Source: JAIXWP01 sp046309775 (GTDB taxonomy: Bacteria; Bacteroidota; Bacteroidia; Flavobacteriales_D; Sanyastnellaceae). Taken from it: 64,000 nt of DNA. Shown in pieces: positions 44,031 to 52,533 of this stretch. The notes under the pieces were generated by a model, which saw only the letters and a list, made by a program, of their open reading frames with translations, did not search any database and was not told the origin of the DNA. Each line of letters starts with the position of its first letter. The stretch's first letter is position 1. The position numbers and the translations under genes are program-made. The DNA is taken from positions 29,442-93,441 of the forward strand of contig JBKCOM010000187.1 of the NCBI GenBank assembly GCA_046309775.1, given 5' to 3'.

Positions 44031-45854
44031 ATGGCTTGGTCACAATTTAGAGAACGGGCAAATCTCTTTTTATTTAAAAATAAAGAGAGTGTGCTGGGCG
44101 CCTTCAAGGCAGTCAATATCGTTGTGACCTTATTGGCCATCGGAACCATGATTTGGATTTATGGCTTCAAGCTGAATGAAAATGAAAACAAACTTGCACT
44201 CTTGATTATCAAAGGGTCATTTTCATTCTATATCATACATTATCTGGCCAGAATCATCTATGATTTTCATCCTTTAGAATTCATTCGGTCCACGTGGTTT
44301 GAGGCTACAATGGTGATTCTTCTTATTATAGAAGGTTTTAGTTATTCCGTTTTTGATACACTACTTATCGAGACCATCTTCGCTAATTTAGGATTCGCGG
44401 GATTCAGAGATATCAGTACAGTCATCATCCAGATTTACTTTCTTGTAGTCGTAATCACCGAATTTTTGCGCAATAGCGACTTTCTTCCTCGTATTCGTTT
44501 GAATCCTGCTGTTGTATTCGTCTTGTCTTTTGTATTTATCATAATGGGGGGGACATTTCTTTTAATGCTCCCTGAAATGACCACCAAAGGCATAAACTTC
44601 GTGGATGCACTATTCACTGCCACGAGTGCTACTTGCGTAACCGGTTTAATGACCTTGGATCCACACACAGCTTTTACATTCAAAGGCCAATTTGTGATTT
44701 TGATGCTTATCAAATTAGGCGGCTTGAACATCATCGCTTTTGGTGGATTCCTTTCATTGATGAGCAAAGTGGGTGTGGGTATTCGACATCACCAAGTAAT
44801 CGAAGGGTTTGTAGCTCGAAACAATATTCTTTCAGCCTCTGGAATGCTCGGAAAGGTGATCTTATGGACGATTGTGATTGAAGGCTTGGGAGCAGTTGCG
44901 CTCTATCAATTGTGGAACCCCGAGATCGCTTGGTATGACAATGGAGAAAAATTATTCTATTCTATTTTTCACAGTGTAAGCGCCTTTAATAATGCGGGTA
45001 TTAGTCTTTTCACAAATGGACTCACCAACGAAATGGTGTCAAACAACTATCTTGTGCACTGGGTCATCATTATTCAAATTTTCCTTGGTGGCTTGGGGAT
45101 ATTAGCACTGTTTGATTTGTTTGAACCCTCACGACTCCGAGACCGCCTCAAGAATCCTTGGAAGCAAATTGATTTTTCTACAAAAATATCTCTATACTTT
45201 TCGATCGGACTTGTATTAATTGGAGCCGTTTTGATCTATGCTTTTGAAAGCGAAAAGTCTTTGAGTGAGCACAGCTTATTTGGCAAAATTACGGGCGCCG
45301 TATTTCAATCAGTGACGCCACGCACTGCTGGTTATAATACCGTTGACTTTGGCGTATTAAGCGTTCCGTCTGTTATGCTCATTATCGCTCTGATGTATAT
45401 CGGAGCGGGCAGTACTTCTACCGGTGGTGGTATTAAGACCAGTAGTCTCGCCATTATCATTGCAGATATCAAAGCCGTAATGACTGGTCAAGATAGGGCG
45501 GTGCTTTTTAAGCGCACTATCGGACCTGCGCTCAAAAGCAGCGCTTACAGTATTGCCATTATCTATATTGTAATGAACTTCATTGGTGTCCTATTGTTGA
45601 GCATATCTGAATGGCAGTTGCTGCTTATGCCTCAATTCAATGTTGCTGATCTGGTTTTTGAACAAGTGTCGGCCTTCAGCACTGTAGGTTTGAGTAGAAA
45701 TCTGACAGCTTATCTTTCCGAAACAGGGCGTTACATCATCATCGCTTCAATGTTTGTTGGGAGGGTAGGTACATTCACTATTGCCTTTGCACTAGCGGGC
45801 AAATTTGTTTTACATAAATTCAAATACCCCGAGGCAGATACCATCGTGGGCTAA
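44031..45854 (+). CDS. Potassium transporter TrkH family
   Basis: 607 residues with about ten or more transmembrane helices and four pore-loop repeats; the first filter is TSATCVTGLMTLDPH and the last contains AFSTVGLSRNL. A glycine in each pore loop (for example TGL) sets K+ selectivity. A TrkA/KtrA regulatory gene is not in the window. An N-terminal extension of about 150 residues carries several extra helices. It follows the heptose kinase with one base between. Confidence 0.92.
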   Translation: MAWSQFRERANLFLFKNKESVLGAFKAVNIVVTLLAIGTMIWIYGFKLNENENKLALLIIKGSFSFYIIHYLARIIYDFHPLEFIRSTWFEATMVILLIIEGFSYSVFDTLLIETIFANLGFAGFRDISTVIIQIYFLVVVITEFLRNSDFLPRIRLNPAVVFVLSFVFIIMGGTFLLMLPEMTTKGINFVDALFTATSATCVTGLMTLDPHTAFTFKGQFVILMLIKLGGLNIIAFGGFLSLMSKVGVGIRHHQVIEGFVARNNILSASGMLGKVILWTIVIEGLGAVALYQLWNPEIAWYDNGEKLFYSIFHSVSAFNNAGISLFTNGLTNEMVSNNYLVHWVIIIQIFLGGLGILALFDLFEPSRLRDRLKNPWKQIDFSTKISLYFSIGLVLIGAVLIYAFESEKSLSEHSLFGKITGAVFQSVTPRTAGYNTVDFGVLSVPSVMLIIALMYIGAGSTSTGGGIKTSSLAIIIADIKAVMTGQDRAVLFKRTIGPALKSSAYSIAIIYIVMNFIGVLLLSISEWQLLLMPQFNVADLVFEQVSAFSTVGLSRNLTAYLSETGRYIIIASMFVGRVGTFTIAFALAGKFVLHKFKYPEADTIVG

Positions 45855-45866
45855 ATTTTAAAGTTA

Positions 45867-46601
45867 ATGGGCACTACCGTAAAGCCATACAATGCAGGGG
45901 GGAAAAAAGAAGAAGTAGAGCAGATGTTCGACAACATTGCTCACAGTTATGACTTTCTTAATCACGCCTTCTCATTCGGAATTGATATTTTGTGGAGAAA
46001 GAAGGCTATTAAAATTCTGAAAAAAGAAAATCCGAAATTGGTGCTGGATGTGGCGACAGGTACCGCAGATTTTGCACTCGAGGCCGTGCGTATGGATCTC
46101 AACGCCGACCAGATTATAGGAGTGGATATCAGTGAGGGAATGCTTGAGGTAGGAAGAAAAAAAATTGCAGATAAAGGCTGGCAACAAAAAGTTGTTTTGA
46201 AGCGTGGAGATTCAGAAAACCTTCCTTTTGATTCGGACTCATTTGATGCATATACAGTGGCTTTTGGTGTTAGAAATTTCGAAAACCTCGAAAAAGGACT
46301 GTCCGAAATGAACCGAGTATTGAGACCGGGGGCGTTGGGAATCGTTCTTGAATTTTCAAAGCCGAAGAATTTTCCTGTCAAACAGCTTTTCAATTTTTAT
46401 TTTAAATATATCATGCCTGTCATTGGTAAGTTGATTTCAAAGGATAAAAGAGCCTATGAGTATTTACCCGAAAGTGTACAGGCCTTCCCAAGTGGAAAAG
46501 ACTTCGAAAACATAATGATAAAGACAGGTTATGTTGACACGAAAGTGATACCTTTATCGGGTGGCATTGCGAGCATTTATCTCGGACGTAAACCTCGATG
46601 A
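45867..46601 (+). CDS. menG: Demethylmenaquinone methyltransferase
   Basis: A 244-residue SAM-dependent methyltransferase. The family motifs are MFDNIAHSYDFLNHAFSFGID split at residues 20-40, LDVATGTADFALEA for SAM, and YTVAFGVRNFENLEKGL. It makes menaquinone from its demethyl form at the membrane. It can be named ubiE; Bacteroidota use menaquinone, so menG is preferred. It overlaps aroA by four bases. Confidence 0.93.
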   Translation: MGTTVKPYNAGGKKEEVEQMFDNIAHSYDFLNHAFSFGIDILWRKKAIKILKKENPKLVLDVATGTADFALEAVRMDLNADQIIGVDISEGMLEVGRKKIADKGWQQKVVLKRGDSENLPFDSDSFDAYTVAFGVRNFENLEKGLSEMNRVLRPGALGIVLEFSKPKNFPVKQLFNFYFKYIMPVIGKLISKDKRAYEYLPESVQAFPSGKDFENIMIKTGYVDTKVIPLSGGIASIYLGRKPR

Positions 46602-47878
46602 AGAAAGAAGTATATCCAAGCATCCTCAAAGGAAGCATCGCCGCTCCAGGCAGCAAGAGTATTGCACAAAGGTTCATCGCTGCGGCGTTGCTCGCACCGG
46701 GTGAAAGTGAAATAAAAAATTATCCTGATAGTACCGATTGTGTAGCTGCTTTAAATGTAGCACAGACGTTAGGTGCTGTAATTGTTAAGACAGGATCGGA
46801 TATACGCATCAAAGGAGGTTTTCCAAATAATGATGAAAGCGGAATTCGCATTGCGAAAAATCAAATTCTCTGCGGAGAATCTGGCTTGGCTTCGCGCATG
46901 TTTACTCCCATCGCTGCCTTGGCGGATGAAGCGATAGAAGTACGAGGCGAGGGAAGTCTACTTACCAGGCCTTTCACAGAATTTGATCATGTCATTCCTG
47001 CACTTGGCGCCAAGTGTAAAACTTCGTCAGGCCGCTTGCCTGTGAGTGTTCAGGGGCCGTTATCCGGCGGAAAAGCGACACTCGATGGCTCCATTTCATC
47101 ACAGTTTTTGACTGGATTATTGTTGGCACTTCCTACTGCAAAGCAGGATAGTGAACTTATTGTAAAATCGCTTACAAGTATACCCTACGTCCAAATGACG
47201 ATGGAGGTGGCTGCAATGGCGGGTGTTGAAATTACAACTTCCGACTATGAGCGTTTTATTATCAAAGGAAATCAAGTTTATAAACCTATAAATACTACTG
47301 TTCCCGGTGATTGGAGCGGTGCGGCCTTTCTCATTGCGGCAGCAGCTATTGCAGCCGAAGAAGGTGTGGAGGTCACCAACCTTTCTAATGTCATCACTCA
47401 GGCCGATAGCAGAATTGTAGAAGTTTTGCGCCTGAGTGGGGTAGAACATGTGGCTTATTCCGACCGCGTTTTTGTAAAACAAAGCGAGATAAATGCTTTT
47501 CAATTTGATGCTACAAATTGTCCGGATTTAGTTCCTCCAATTGTTGCGCTCGCCGCTTACGGCAATGGCGTGAGCACCATAAAAGGCGCAAAACGATTGC
47601 TTCATAAAGAAAGCAACCGTGCGAAGGCATTGCAAGATGAATTTACCAAAGCAAATATTAGAGTAGTAGTGAGAGAAGATGAATTGATGGTTTACCCTTC
47701 ATACGTGCGTCCCGCTACTATCAATTCTCATAATGATCATCGCATCGCAATGGCGGCAGCGCTTTTAGGGTTAGGTGGTGACAAAATCACCATTCAAGGA
47801 GCGGAATCTGTGAATAAATCTTTTCCTGCTTTCTTTGAGGCGGTTGCTTCCCTTGGAGGAAAAGTATATTCAAAATAA
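46598..47878 (+). CDS. aroA: 3-phosphoshikimate 1-carboxyvinyltransferase (EPSP synthase)
   Basis: 426 residues; sixth step of the shikimate pathway. Active-site motifs include PGSKSIAQRFIAAAL at the N-terminus, GESGLASRMFTP, and NSHNDHRIAMAAALL late. It is somewhat divergent from the E. coli class. It overlaps menG (ATGA). Chorismate leads to menaquinone as well as aromatics, a loose link with its neighbour. Confidence 0.95.
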   Translation: MKKEVYPSILKGSIAAPGSKSIAQRFIAAALLAPGESEIKNYPDSTDCVAALNVAQTLGAVIVKTGSDIRIKGGFPNNDESGIRIAKNQILCGESGLASRMFTPIAALADEAIEVRGEGSLLTRPFTEFDHVIPALGAKCKTSSGRLPVSVQGPLSGGKATLDGSISSQFLTGLLLALPTAKQDSELIVKSLTSIPYVQMTMEVAAMAGVEITTSDYERFIIKGNQVYKPINTTVPGDWSGAAFLIAAAAIAAEEGVEVTNLSNVITQADSRIVEVLRLSGVEHVAYSDRVFVKQSEINAFQFDATNCPDLVPPIVALAAYGNGVSTIKGAKRLLHKESNRAKALQDEFTKANIRVVVREDELMVYPSYVRPATINSHNDHRIAMAAALLGLGGDKITIQGAESVNKSFPAFFEAVASLGGKVYSK

Positions 47879-47896
47879 TAATTCCAACCTCTTGTT

Positions 47897-47904
47897 TATA
47901 TTCG
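47897..47904 (+). promoter_or_regulatory. -7 element (TATATTCG) 4 bases before lpxD
   Basis: One mismatch from TAnnTTTG, followed by CCAT and the ATG. It shares the exact spacing of the lpxC-fabZ and LolD-type promoters. Confidence 0.42.
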
Positions 47905-47908
47905 CCAT

Positions 47909-48934
47909 ATGAAATTTTCAGCACTACAAATAGCTTCCATGTTGAATGGTATCGTGGAAGGTGACAACGATGTGGCGGTTTCTGGCCTCTCAAAAATTGA
48001 AGAAGGAACCCCTGGTACTTTGACTTTTCTCGCCAACCCAAAATATACTTCATTTATATATCAAACCAAGGCTAGTATCGCGATTGTTTCTAAAGACTTT
48101 GTAGCAGAAGAGACTTTACCGAATACCTTGACCATCATTCGCGTTGACGATGCTTATGCGAGCTTCGCTAAATTATTGGAGGCATACAATCAACTCACAA
48201 AGCCAAAGCCAAGCATTCACGCAAGCGCAGTGATTGCAGACTCAGCAACTATTGGCAAAGACGTTTATATTGGTGCATTCGTTTACATAGGCGAAAACAC
48301 GAATATAGGCGATGGCGCTGCCATTCACGCAGGTACCATCATCGGCGATAAGGTCTCCGTTGGAAATAATTCAACCATTAACGCTGGAGTTAAAATCTAC
48401 GCTGATTGTCAAATTGGTAATCATTGTACACTCCACGCAGGTGTTGTGATTGGCGGTGATGGTTTTGGATTCGCTCCCAATTCTGAAAATAATTACGCAA
48501 AAGTTCCGCAGATCGGAAATGTCATTATTGAAGATCATGTGGAGGTGGGCGCTAACTCCACCATTGATAGGGCTACTCTTGGATCTACAATCATTCGAAA
48601 GGGTGTCAAAATAGACAACCTCATTCAAATTGCTCATAATGTCGAAATAGGTGAAAATACTGTAATTGCGGCACAAACAGGTATTGCGGGTAGCACCAAA
48701 ATCGGGAAAAACTGCATGATCGGAGGTCAGGTTGGAATCGTAGGTCACATCAATATTGCCGATGGAACAAAGATTGCCGCGCAAAGTGGCGTAGGGAGCG
48801 ATATCAAAGAACCCAATACCATTATTCAAGGGTCGCCAGCATTTTCAATTATGGACTATAAAAAAAGCTATGTCGGCTTCCGAAAGCTGCCTGATTTGAT
48901 GCGTAGAATCGAAGATTTGGAGAAAAAGGACTAA
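47909..48934 (+). CDS. lpxD: UDP-3-O-(3-hydroxyacyl)glucosamine N-acyltransferase
   Basis: 341 residues. An N-terminal uridine-binding domain (1 to about 95) is followed by a left-handed beta helix of hexapeptide repeats and a C-terminal helix. Catalytic His in LIQIAHNVEIG. The third step of lipid A synthesis, after LpxC. Placed 43 kb from lpxC-lpxA. The stop overlaps the convergent methyltransferase by four bases. Confidence 0.96.
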   Translation: MKFSALQIASMLNGIVEGDNDVAVSGLSKIEEGTPGTLTFLANPKYTSFIYQTKASIAIVSKDFVAEETLPNTLTIIRVDDAYASFAKLLEAYNQLTKPKPSIHASAVIADSATIGKDVYIGAFVYIGENTNIGDGAAIHAGTIIGDKVSVGNNSTINAGVKIYADCQIGNHCTLHAGVVIGGDGFGFAPNSENNYAKVPQIGNVIIEDHVEVGANSTIDRATLGSTIIRKGVKIDNLIQIAHNVEIGENTVIAAQTGIAGSTKIGKNCMIGGQVGIVGHINIADGTKIAAQSGVGSDIKEPNTIIQGSPAFSIMDYKKSYVGFRKLPDLMRRIEDLEKKD

Positions 48935-49710
48935 AGACTTAGGCGATAATATTCGCGCTCTTTTCTATTATCCCGAAGCAATACCCCAAAATGATAAAAG
49001 TCTAGCGCAAGGTTGAATCGCTCGTCGGCAACACATTCTGCCCATGCCTTTGTCATTTCTTTAGACCAATAAATGTCATCCAAAATCATCCAGCCCTTTG
49101 GAGAAAGTAGGCTCTTACATTTTTCAAAATAATTCATGGTAGGCCCGAAGCGATGATCTCCATCGATGTAGATAAGATCAAACTCTTGATTCAACTGACT
49201 CAGTTGATTTTCAAATTTTCCAATCTGTATTTGAATAGTGTCGGCACCAAAATGGATAAAGTTCTCTTTTGCAATTTCTGCAATAGCAGGTGCTCCTTCA
49301 ATAGTAGTGATTTGAGCATTTTGTCCAGCCGCTGCATGAAGGTAGAGCGTAGTCAGTCCCAAGCTCGTTCCCAATTCTAGAATTCGTTTTGGTTGCAGTT
49401 CAAGAGTTAGCTTAAATAAGGCCTGACTTTGCTTCTTTGGTGCCAACGCAGTTTTTGAAATCTGTGAAACGGATCTGATGGATGTATTGTGAACCCTTGA
49501 CCCAGCGCCGTAATCCTGAACTTCAATTATATGCTGGTCGTTTTCGAGTTTTCTTCGAAGAGCCTCTAATTTCTCAAAGATTCCGAATTCCCGAGACTCT
49601 GAAAGCACTTGATCAGATAGATGATACACAAAAGGAGAATGAACACCGTGCCTCTTTTTAGCAGTGAGAAGGTGCTTCAGATAACAATATGCTTCGTGAA
49701 ATCTATCCAT
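48931..49710 (-). CDS. Class I SAM-dependent methyltransferase
   Basis: 259 residues from ATG 49710 (a TTG four codons upstream gives the longer form). The catalytic half, residues 100-250, has the SAM motif RILELGTSLGLTTLYLHAA and IYIDGDHRFG, as in O-methyltransferase family 3-like proteins. The N-terminal ~100 residues (HEAYCYLKHLL, HSPFVYHL) are specific to a Bacteroidota group. Substrate unknown. Convergent and 4-base overlapping with lpxD. Confidence 0.8.
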   Translation of the reverse strand: MDRFHEAYCYLKHLLTAKKRHGVHSPFVYHLSDQVLSESREFGIFEKLEALRRKLENDQHIIEVQDYGAGSRVHNTSIRSVSQISKTALAPKKQSQALFKLTLELQPKRILELGTSLGLTTLYLHAAAGQNAQITTIEGAPAIAEIAKENFIHFGADTIQIQIGKFENQLSQLNQEFDLIYIDGDHRFGPTMNYFEKCKSLLSPKGWMILDDIYWSKEMTKAWAECVADERFNLALDFYHFGVLLRDNRKEREYYRLSL

Positions 49711-49742
49711 TTTAGGGTGCAAATATGGCTCTTAACTTTTCA

Positions 49743-49776
49743 TTTTGCAGGATGGCACATTGTTTGGCTATTTTTG
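49743..49776 (+). promoter_or_regulatory. Strong Bacteroidota promoter (TTTTG-N21-TATTTTTG)
   Basis: TTTTG at 49743-49747, 21 bases, then the perfect -7 element at 49769-49776. The ATG at 49802 follows after 25 bases. Confidence 0.6.
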
Positions 49777-49801
49777 ACCACATTAATTAATCGAATTCAA
49801 A

Positions 49802-50365
49802 ATGAAGAAAATCCTTTTTATCCTATTAGCAGGTCTCCCATTTTTGGGAATGGCGCAAAAGCCAGAATCATCAGATCGTGAAGCACGTGAAAAAGAACTT
49901 CAAGCAAGAGCTGCTCAAAAAGAAGCAATGGGCCGCGGCATGGAAGGCGAATCTTATTTCTGCGAATTAATACTGGCAGATAACGGTATCGGTGGTACAG
50001 TTATCAAATTAGATTTTGGTCAAGAATCAACAAAAGGCATTGAGGATAAAGAACTCATCGTGGCAATGAGCGAGGCACGCGATCAGAAATTTACCAGTGT
50101 TCCTGATGCGATGGCTTACCTCAGCAAAATTGGGTTCAAGTTCGTTACATCATACGTTACTGGCGTACCTGGCAAGGGCGAGACGCATATGGTTTTTGAA
50201 AAGAAGAGTATCAAGCGCGGTGGTCGCCCAAATGAAGGCGGTATGACCAAGCCATCAGAAACAACACCTCCTCCTTCTAAGCCTGCTCCAGCAAAACCTG
50301 TAATTGAAGATAAGAAGCCTGGCGCAAGCCCATCTAAAACAGATGGCAAGTCTGGCAAGAAATAA
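49802..50365 (+). CDS. Small secreted protein of unknown function
   Basis: 187 residues. The signal peptide ends near GMAQ (residue 19). The core (about 50-130) has a mixed alpha/beta pattern with GIGGTVIKLDFGQES, followed by a basic, proline-rich tail (residues 135-187) of low complexity. No family is recognised. It has the best-looking promoter of the window and a strong terminator, so it is likely well expressed and monocistronic. No lipobox. Confidence 0.75.
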   Translation: MKKILFILLAGLPFLGMAQKPESSDREAREKELQARAAQKEAMGRGMEGESYFCELILADNGIGGTVIKLDFGQESTKGIEDKELIVAMSEARDQKFTSVPDAMAYLSKIGFKFVTSYVTGVPGKGETHMVFEKKSIKRGGRPNEGGMTKPSETTPPPSKPAPAKPVIEDKKPGASPSKTDGKSGKK

Positions 50366-50386
50366 GCTTGTTGTTCAAGTAAATAG

Positions 50387-50420
50387 AACCCTGACAATTT
50401 CCATTGTCAGGGTTTTTTTT
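50387..50420 (+). terminator. Terminator of the secreted protein gene
   Basis: AACCCTGACAAT, loop TTCC, ATTGTCAGGGTT, then eight T. The stem contains CTGACA and TGTCAG, the same half sites found in the dnaK control region 50 bases downstream. Confidence 0.92.
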
Positions 50421-50461
50421 GGTCAAAATTGTCACCTGAAAGGAGGCGGTTCTTCTCAAAA

Positions 50462-50513
50462 ACTGACAAAATTACCCATGTGTCAGTCTTTCCTTCAATG
50501 GCACTATGCTTGA
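50462..50513 (+). promoter_or_regulatory. Possible sigma-54 promoter with inverted repeat for dnaK
   Basis: An inverted repeat ACTGACA (50462-50468), 12 bases, TGTCAGT (50481-50487). It is followed by TGGCAC at 50499-50504, five bases and TTGA at 50510-50513; the sigma-54 consensus is TGGCAC-N5-TTGC, so one mismatch. The dnaK ATG follows 35 bases later. No TAnnTTTG element is seen in the region. Confidence 0.4.
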
Positions 50514-50548
50514 AGACGGGGTGGAAATTTCGAATTAAATAAATCAAA

Positions 50549-52450
50549 ATGAGCAAGATTATAGGAATTGACCTTGGAACTACCAACAGCTGCGTTTCTG
50601 TAATGGAAGGAAATGAGCCGGTGGTAATTGCCAACAGTGAAGGCAAAAGAACTACTCCATCGGTGGTGGCATTTGTAGAAGGCGGCGAGCGCAAAGTTGG
50701 CGATCCTGCTAAGCGTCAAGCCATCACAAACCCTAGAAAAACAATCTACTCCATCAAGCGCTTCATGGGTAGTAGCTACGATGAAAGCGCTCGTGAAGTC
50801 TCACGTGTTCCATACGAAGTGGTGCGCGGTGACAACAATACTCCTCGTGTTAAAATCGACGACCGTCTTTATACACCTCAAGAAATCTCTGCAATGGTGC
50901 TTCAAAAAATGAAGAAGACGGCAGAAGATTATCTCGGTTATGAAGTGTCTGAAGCAGTGATTACTGTTCCAGCCTACTTCAACGATGCGCAGCGCCAAGC
51001 TACTAAAGAAGCTGGTGAAATTGCGGGACTAAAAGTGAAGCGTATCATCAATGAGCCGACGGCTGCAGCATTGGCCTATGGTCTCGACAAAAAGGCACAG
51101 GATATGAAAATCGTAGTCTTCGACTGCGGTGGTGGTACTCACGACGTATCTGTCCTCGAGCTCGGTGACGGGGTTTTTGAAGTATTGTCAACCGATGGTG
51201 ACACACACCTCGGTGGTGACGACTTCGACCAAGTAATCATCGATTGGTTGGTGCAAGAATTTAAAAATGAAAACGGCAATATTGATCTTACAAAAGATCC
51301 AATGGCATTGCAGCGTTTGAAAGAAGCTGCGGAAAAGGCAAAAATTGAGCTTTCAAGTTCAACTACAACCGAAATCAACTTGCCTTATATCATGCCCGTG
51401 GACGGCATCCCAAAACACTTGGTTCGTTCGCTCACCCGTGCAAAGTTTGAACAGCTTGCTGATTCATTGATTCAAAGAACGATTGCCCCTTGTGAAACGG
51501 CGTTGAAGAAGGCTGGCTTGAGCGTAAGAGACATTCAAGAAGTAATTCTCGTGGGTGGATCTACACGTATTCCAGCGATTCAAGATGCGGTGAAGAAATA
51601 CTTTGGGAAAGAGCCTAGCAAAGGCGTGAATCCTGATGAAGTAGTAGCTATCGGAGCATCAATCCAAGGTGGTGTGTTGACAGGCGAGGTGAAGGATGTA
51701 TTGCTTCTCGACGTGACACCACTGTCGCTCGGTATCGAAACAATGGGGGGTGTATTCACTAAATTGATTGATGCGAATACAACCATTCCAACACAGAAAT
51801 CTGAAGTTTTCTCAACGGCTTCTGACAATCAGCCAAGCGTAGAAATTCACGTGTTACAAGGTGAAAGAGCAATGGCGAAAGACAACCGCACCATTGGTAA
51901 ATTCCACCTTGATGGCCTTCCACCAGCACCACGCGGTGTGCCTCAAATCGAAGTAATCTTCGATATCGATGCAAACGGTATCATTAACGTGAGCGCTAAA
52001 GACAAAGCGACCAACAAGATTCAATCGATTCGTATCGAAGCTTCAAGTGGATTGTCTAAAGAGGATATCGAGAAGATGAAGCGTGAGGCAGAAGCCAACG
52101 CAGAAGCTGACCGCGCTGCAAAAGAGTCGGCAGACTTAGTAAACCAAGCAGATACTTTGATTTTCCAAACAGAAAAGAACCTCAAGGAATTTGGAGAGAA
52201 ACTTCCAGCCGATAAAAAAGGTCCGATTGAAAATGCATTAGCAGACTTGAAAAAAGCGCATGCAGAAAAGGATTTGAATGCGATTCGTACTTCTATGGAT
52301 CAATTGAACCAAGTATTTTCTGCTGCTTCTCAAGACATGTATAACGCAGGAAACGCAGCAGGTGCTGAGCAAGCTCCAAATAATGGAGGTGCGGCAGACG
52401 CTGAAGTTACTGATGTTGACTTTGAGGAAGTTAAGGACGATAAGAAGTAA
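50549..52450 (+). CDS. dnaK: Molecular chaperone DnaK (Hsp70)
   Basis: 633 residues, full length. The ATPase domain opens with GIDLGTTNSCVSVMEG; conserved phosphate and hinge motifs DCGGGTHDVSVL (the usual F of GGGTFD replaced by H) and VLVGGSTRIP appear; the linker LLLDVTPLSLGIET precedes the peptide-binding domain; the end is the acidic EEVKDDKK. It refolds proteins with DnaJ and GrpE, whose genes are not adjacent. Monocistronic with a strong terminator. Confidence 0.98.
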   Translation: MSKIIGIDLGTTNSCVSVMEGNEPVVIANSEGKRTTPSVVAFVEGGERKVGDPAKRQAITNPRKTIYSIKRFMGSSYDESAREVSRVPYEVVRGDNNTPRVKIDDRLYTPQEISAMVLQKMKKTAEDYLGYEVSEAVITVPAYFNDAQRQATKEAGEIAGLKVKRIINEPTAAALAYGLDKKAQDMKIVVFDCGGGTHDVSVLELGDGVFEVLSTDGDTHLGGDDFDQVIIDWLVQEFKNENGNIDLTKDPMALQRLKEAAEKAKIELSSSTTTEINLPYIMPVDGIPKHLVRSLTRAKFEQLADSLIQRTIAPCETALKKAGLSVRDIQEVILVGGSTRIPAIQDAVKKYFGKEPSKGVNPDEVVAIGASIQGGVLTGEVKDVLLLDVTPLSLGIETMGGVFTKLIDANTTIPTQKSEVFSTASDNQPSVEIHVLQGERAMAKDNRTIGKFHLDGLPPAPRGVPQIEVIFDIDANGIINVSAKDKATNKIQSIRIEASSGLSKEDIEKMKREAEANAEADRAAKESADLVNQADTLIFQTEKNLKEFGEKLPADKKGPIENALADLKKAHAEKDLNAIRTSMDQLNQVFSAASQDMYNAGNAAGAEQAPNNGGAADAEVTDVDFEEVKDDKK

Positions 52451-52472
52451 CACTTTGATTGAATATCAGTAT

Positions 52473-52500
52473 AAAAGCCTGGCAAAGCCAGGCTTTTTTT
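52473..52500 (+). terminator. Terminator of dnaK
   Basis: AAAAGCCTGGC, loop AAA, GCCAGGCTTTTTTT. It also bars the longer reading of the next gene from 52459, whose first 14 codons would lie within this hairpin. Confidence 0.92.
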
Positions 52501-52504
52501 ATTT

Positions 52505-52512
52505 TATCTTTG
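52505..52512 (+). promoter_or_regulatory. -7 element (TATCTTTG) for the hybrid kinase
   Basis: A perfect TAnnTTTG just after the dnaK terminator, 21 bases before ATG 52534. Confidence 0.52.
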
Positions 52513-52533
52513 ACCTCTCAGATTACTAGTTGT

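Noticed and set aside
48200..48850. Apparent DNA repeats in lpxD (and in lpxA at 4530-5040)
   Set aside because: They come from the hexapeptide repeats of the beta-helix proteins, not from repeated DNA.
52459..52533. Upstream extension of the hybrid kinase by 25 codons
   Set aside because: The added codons lie in the dnaK terminator and in the -7 element at 52505; ATG 52534 fits better.
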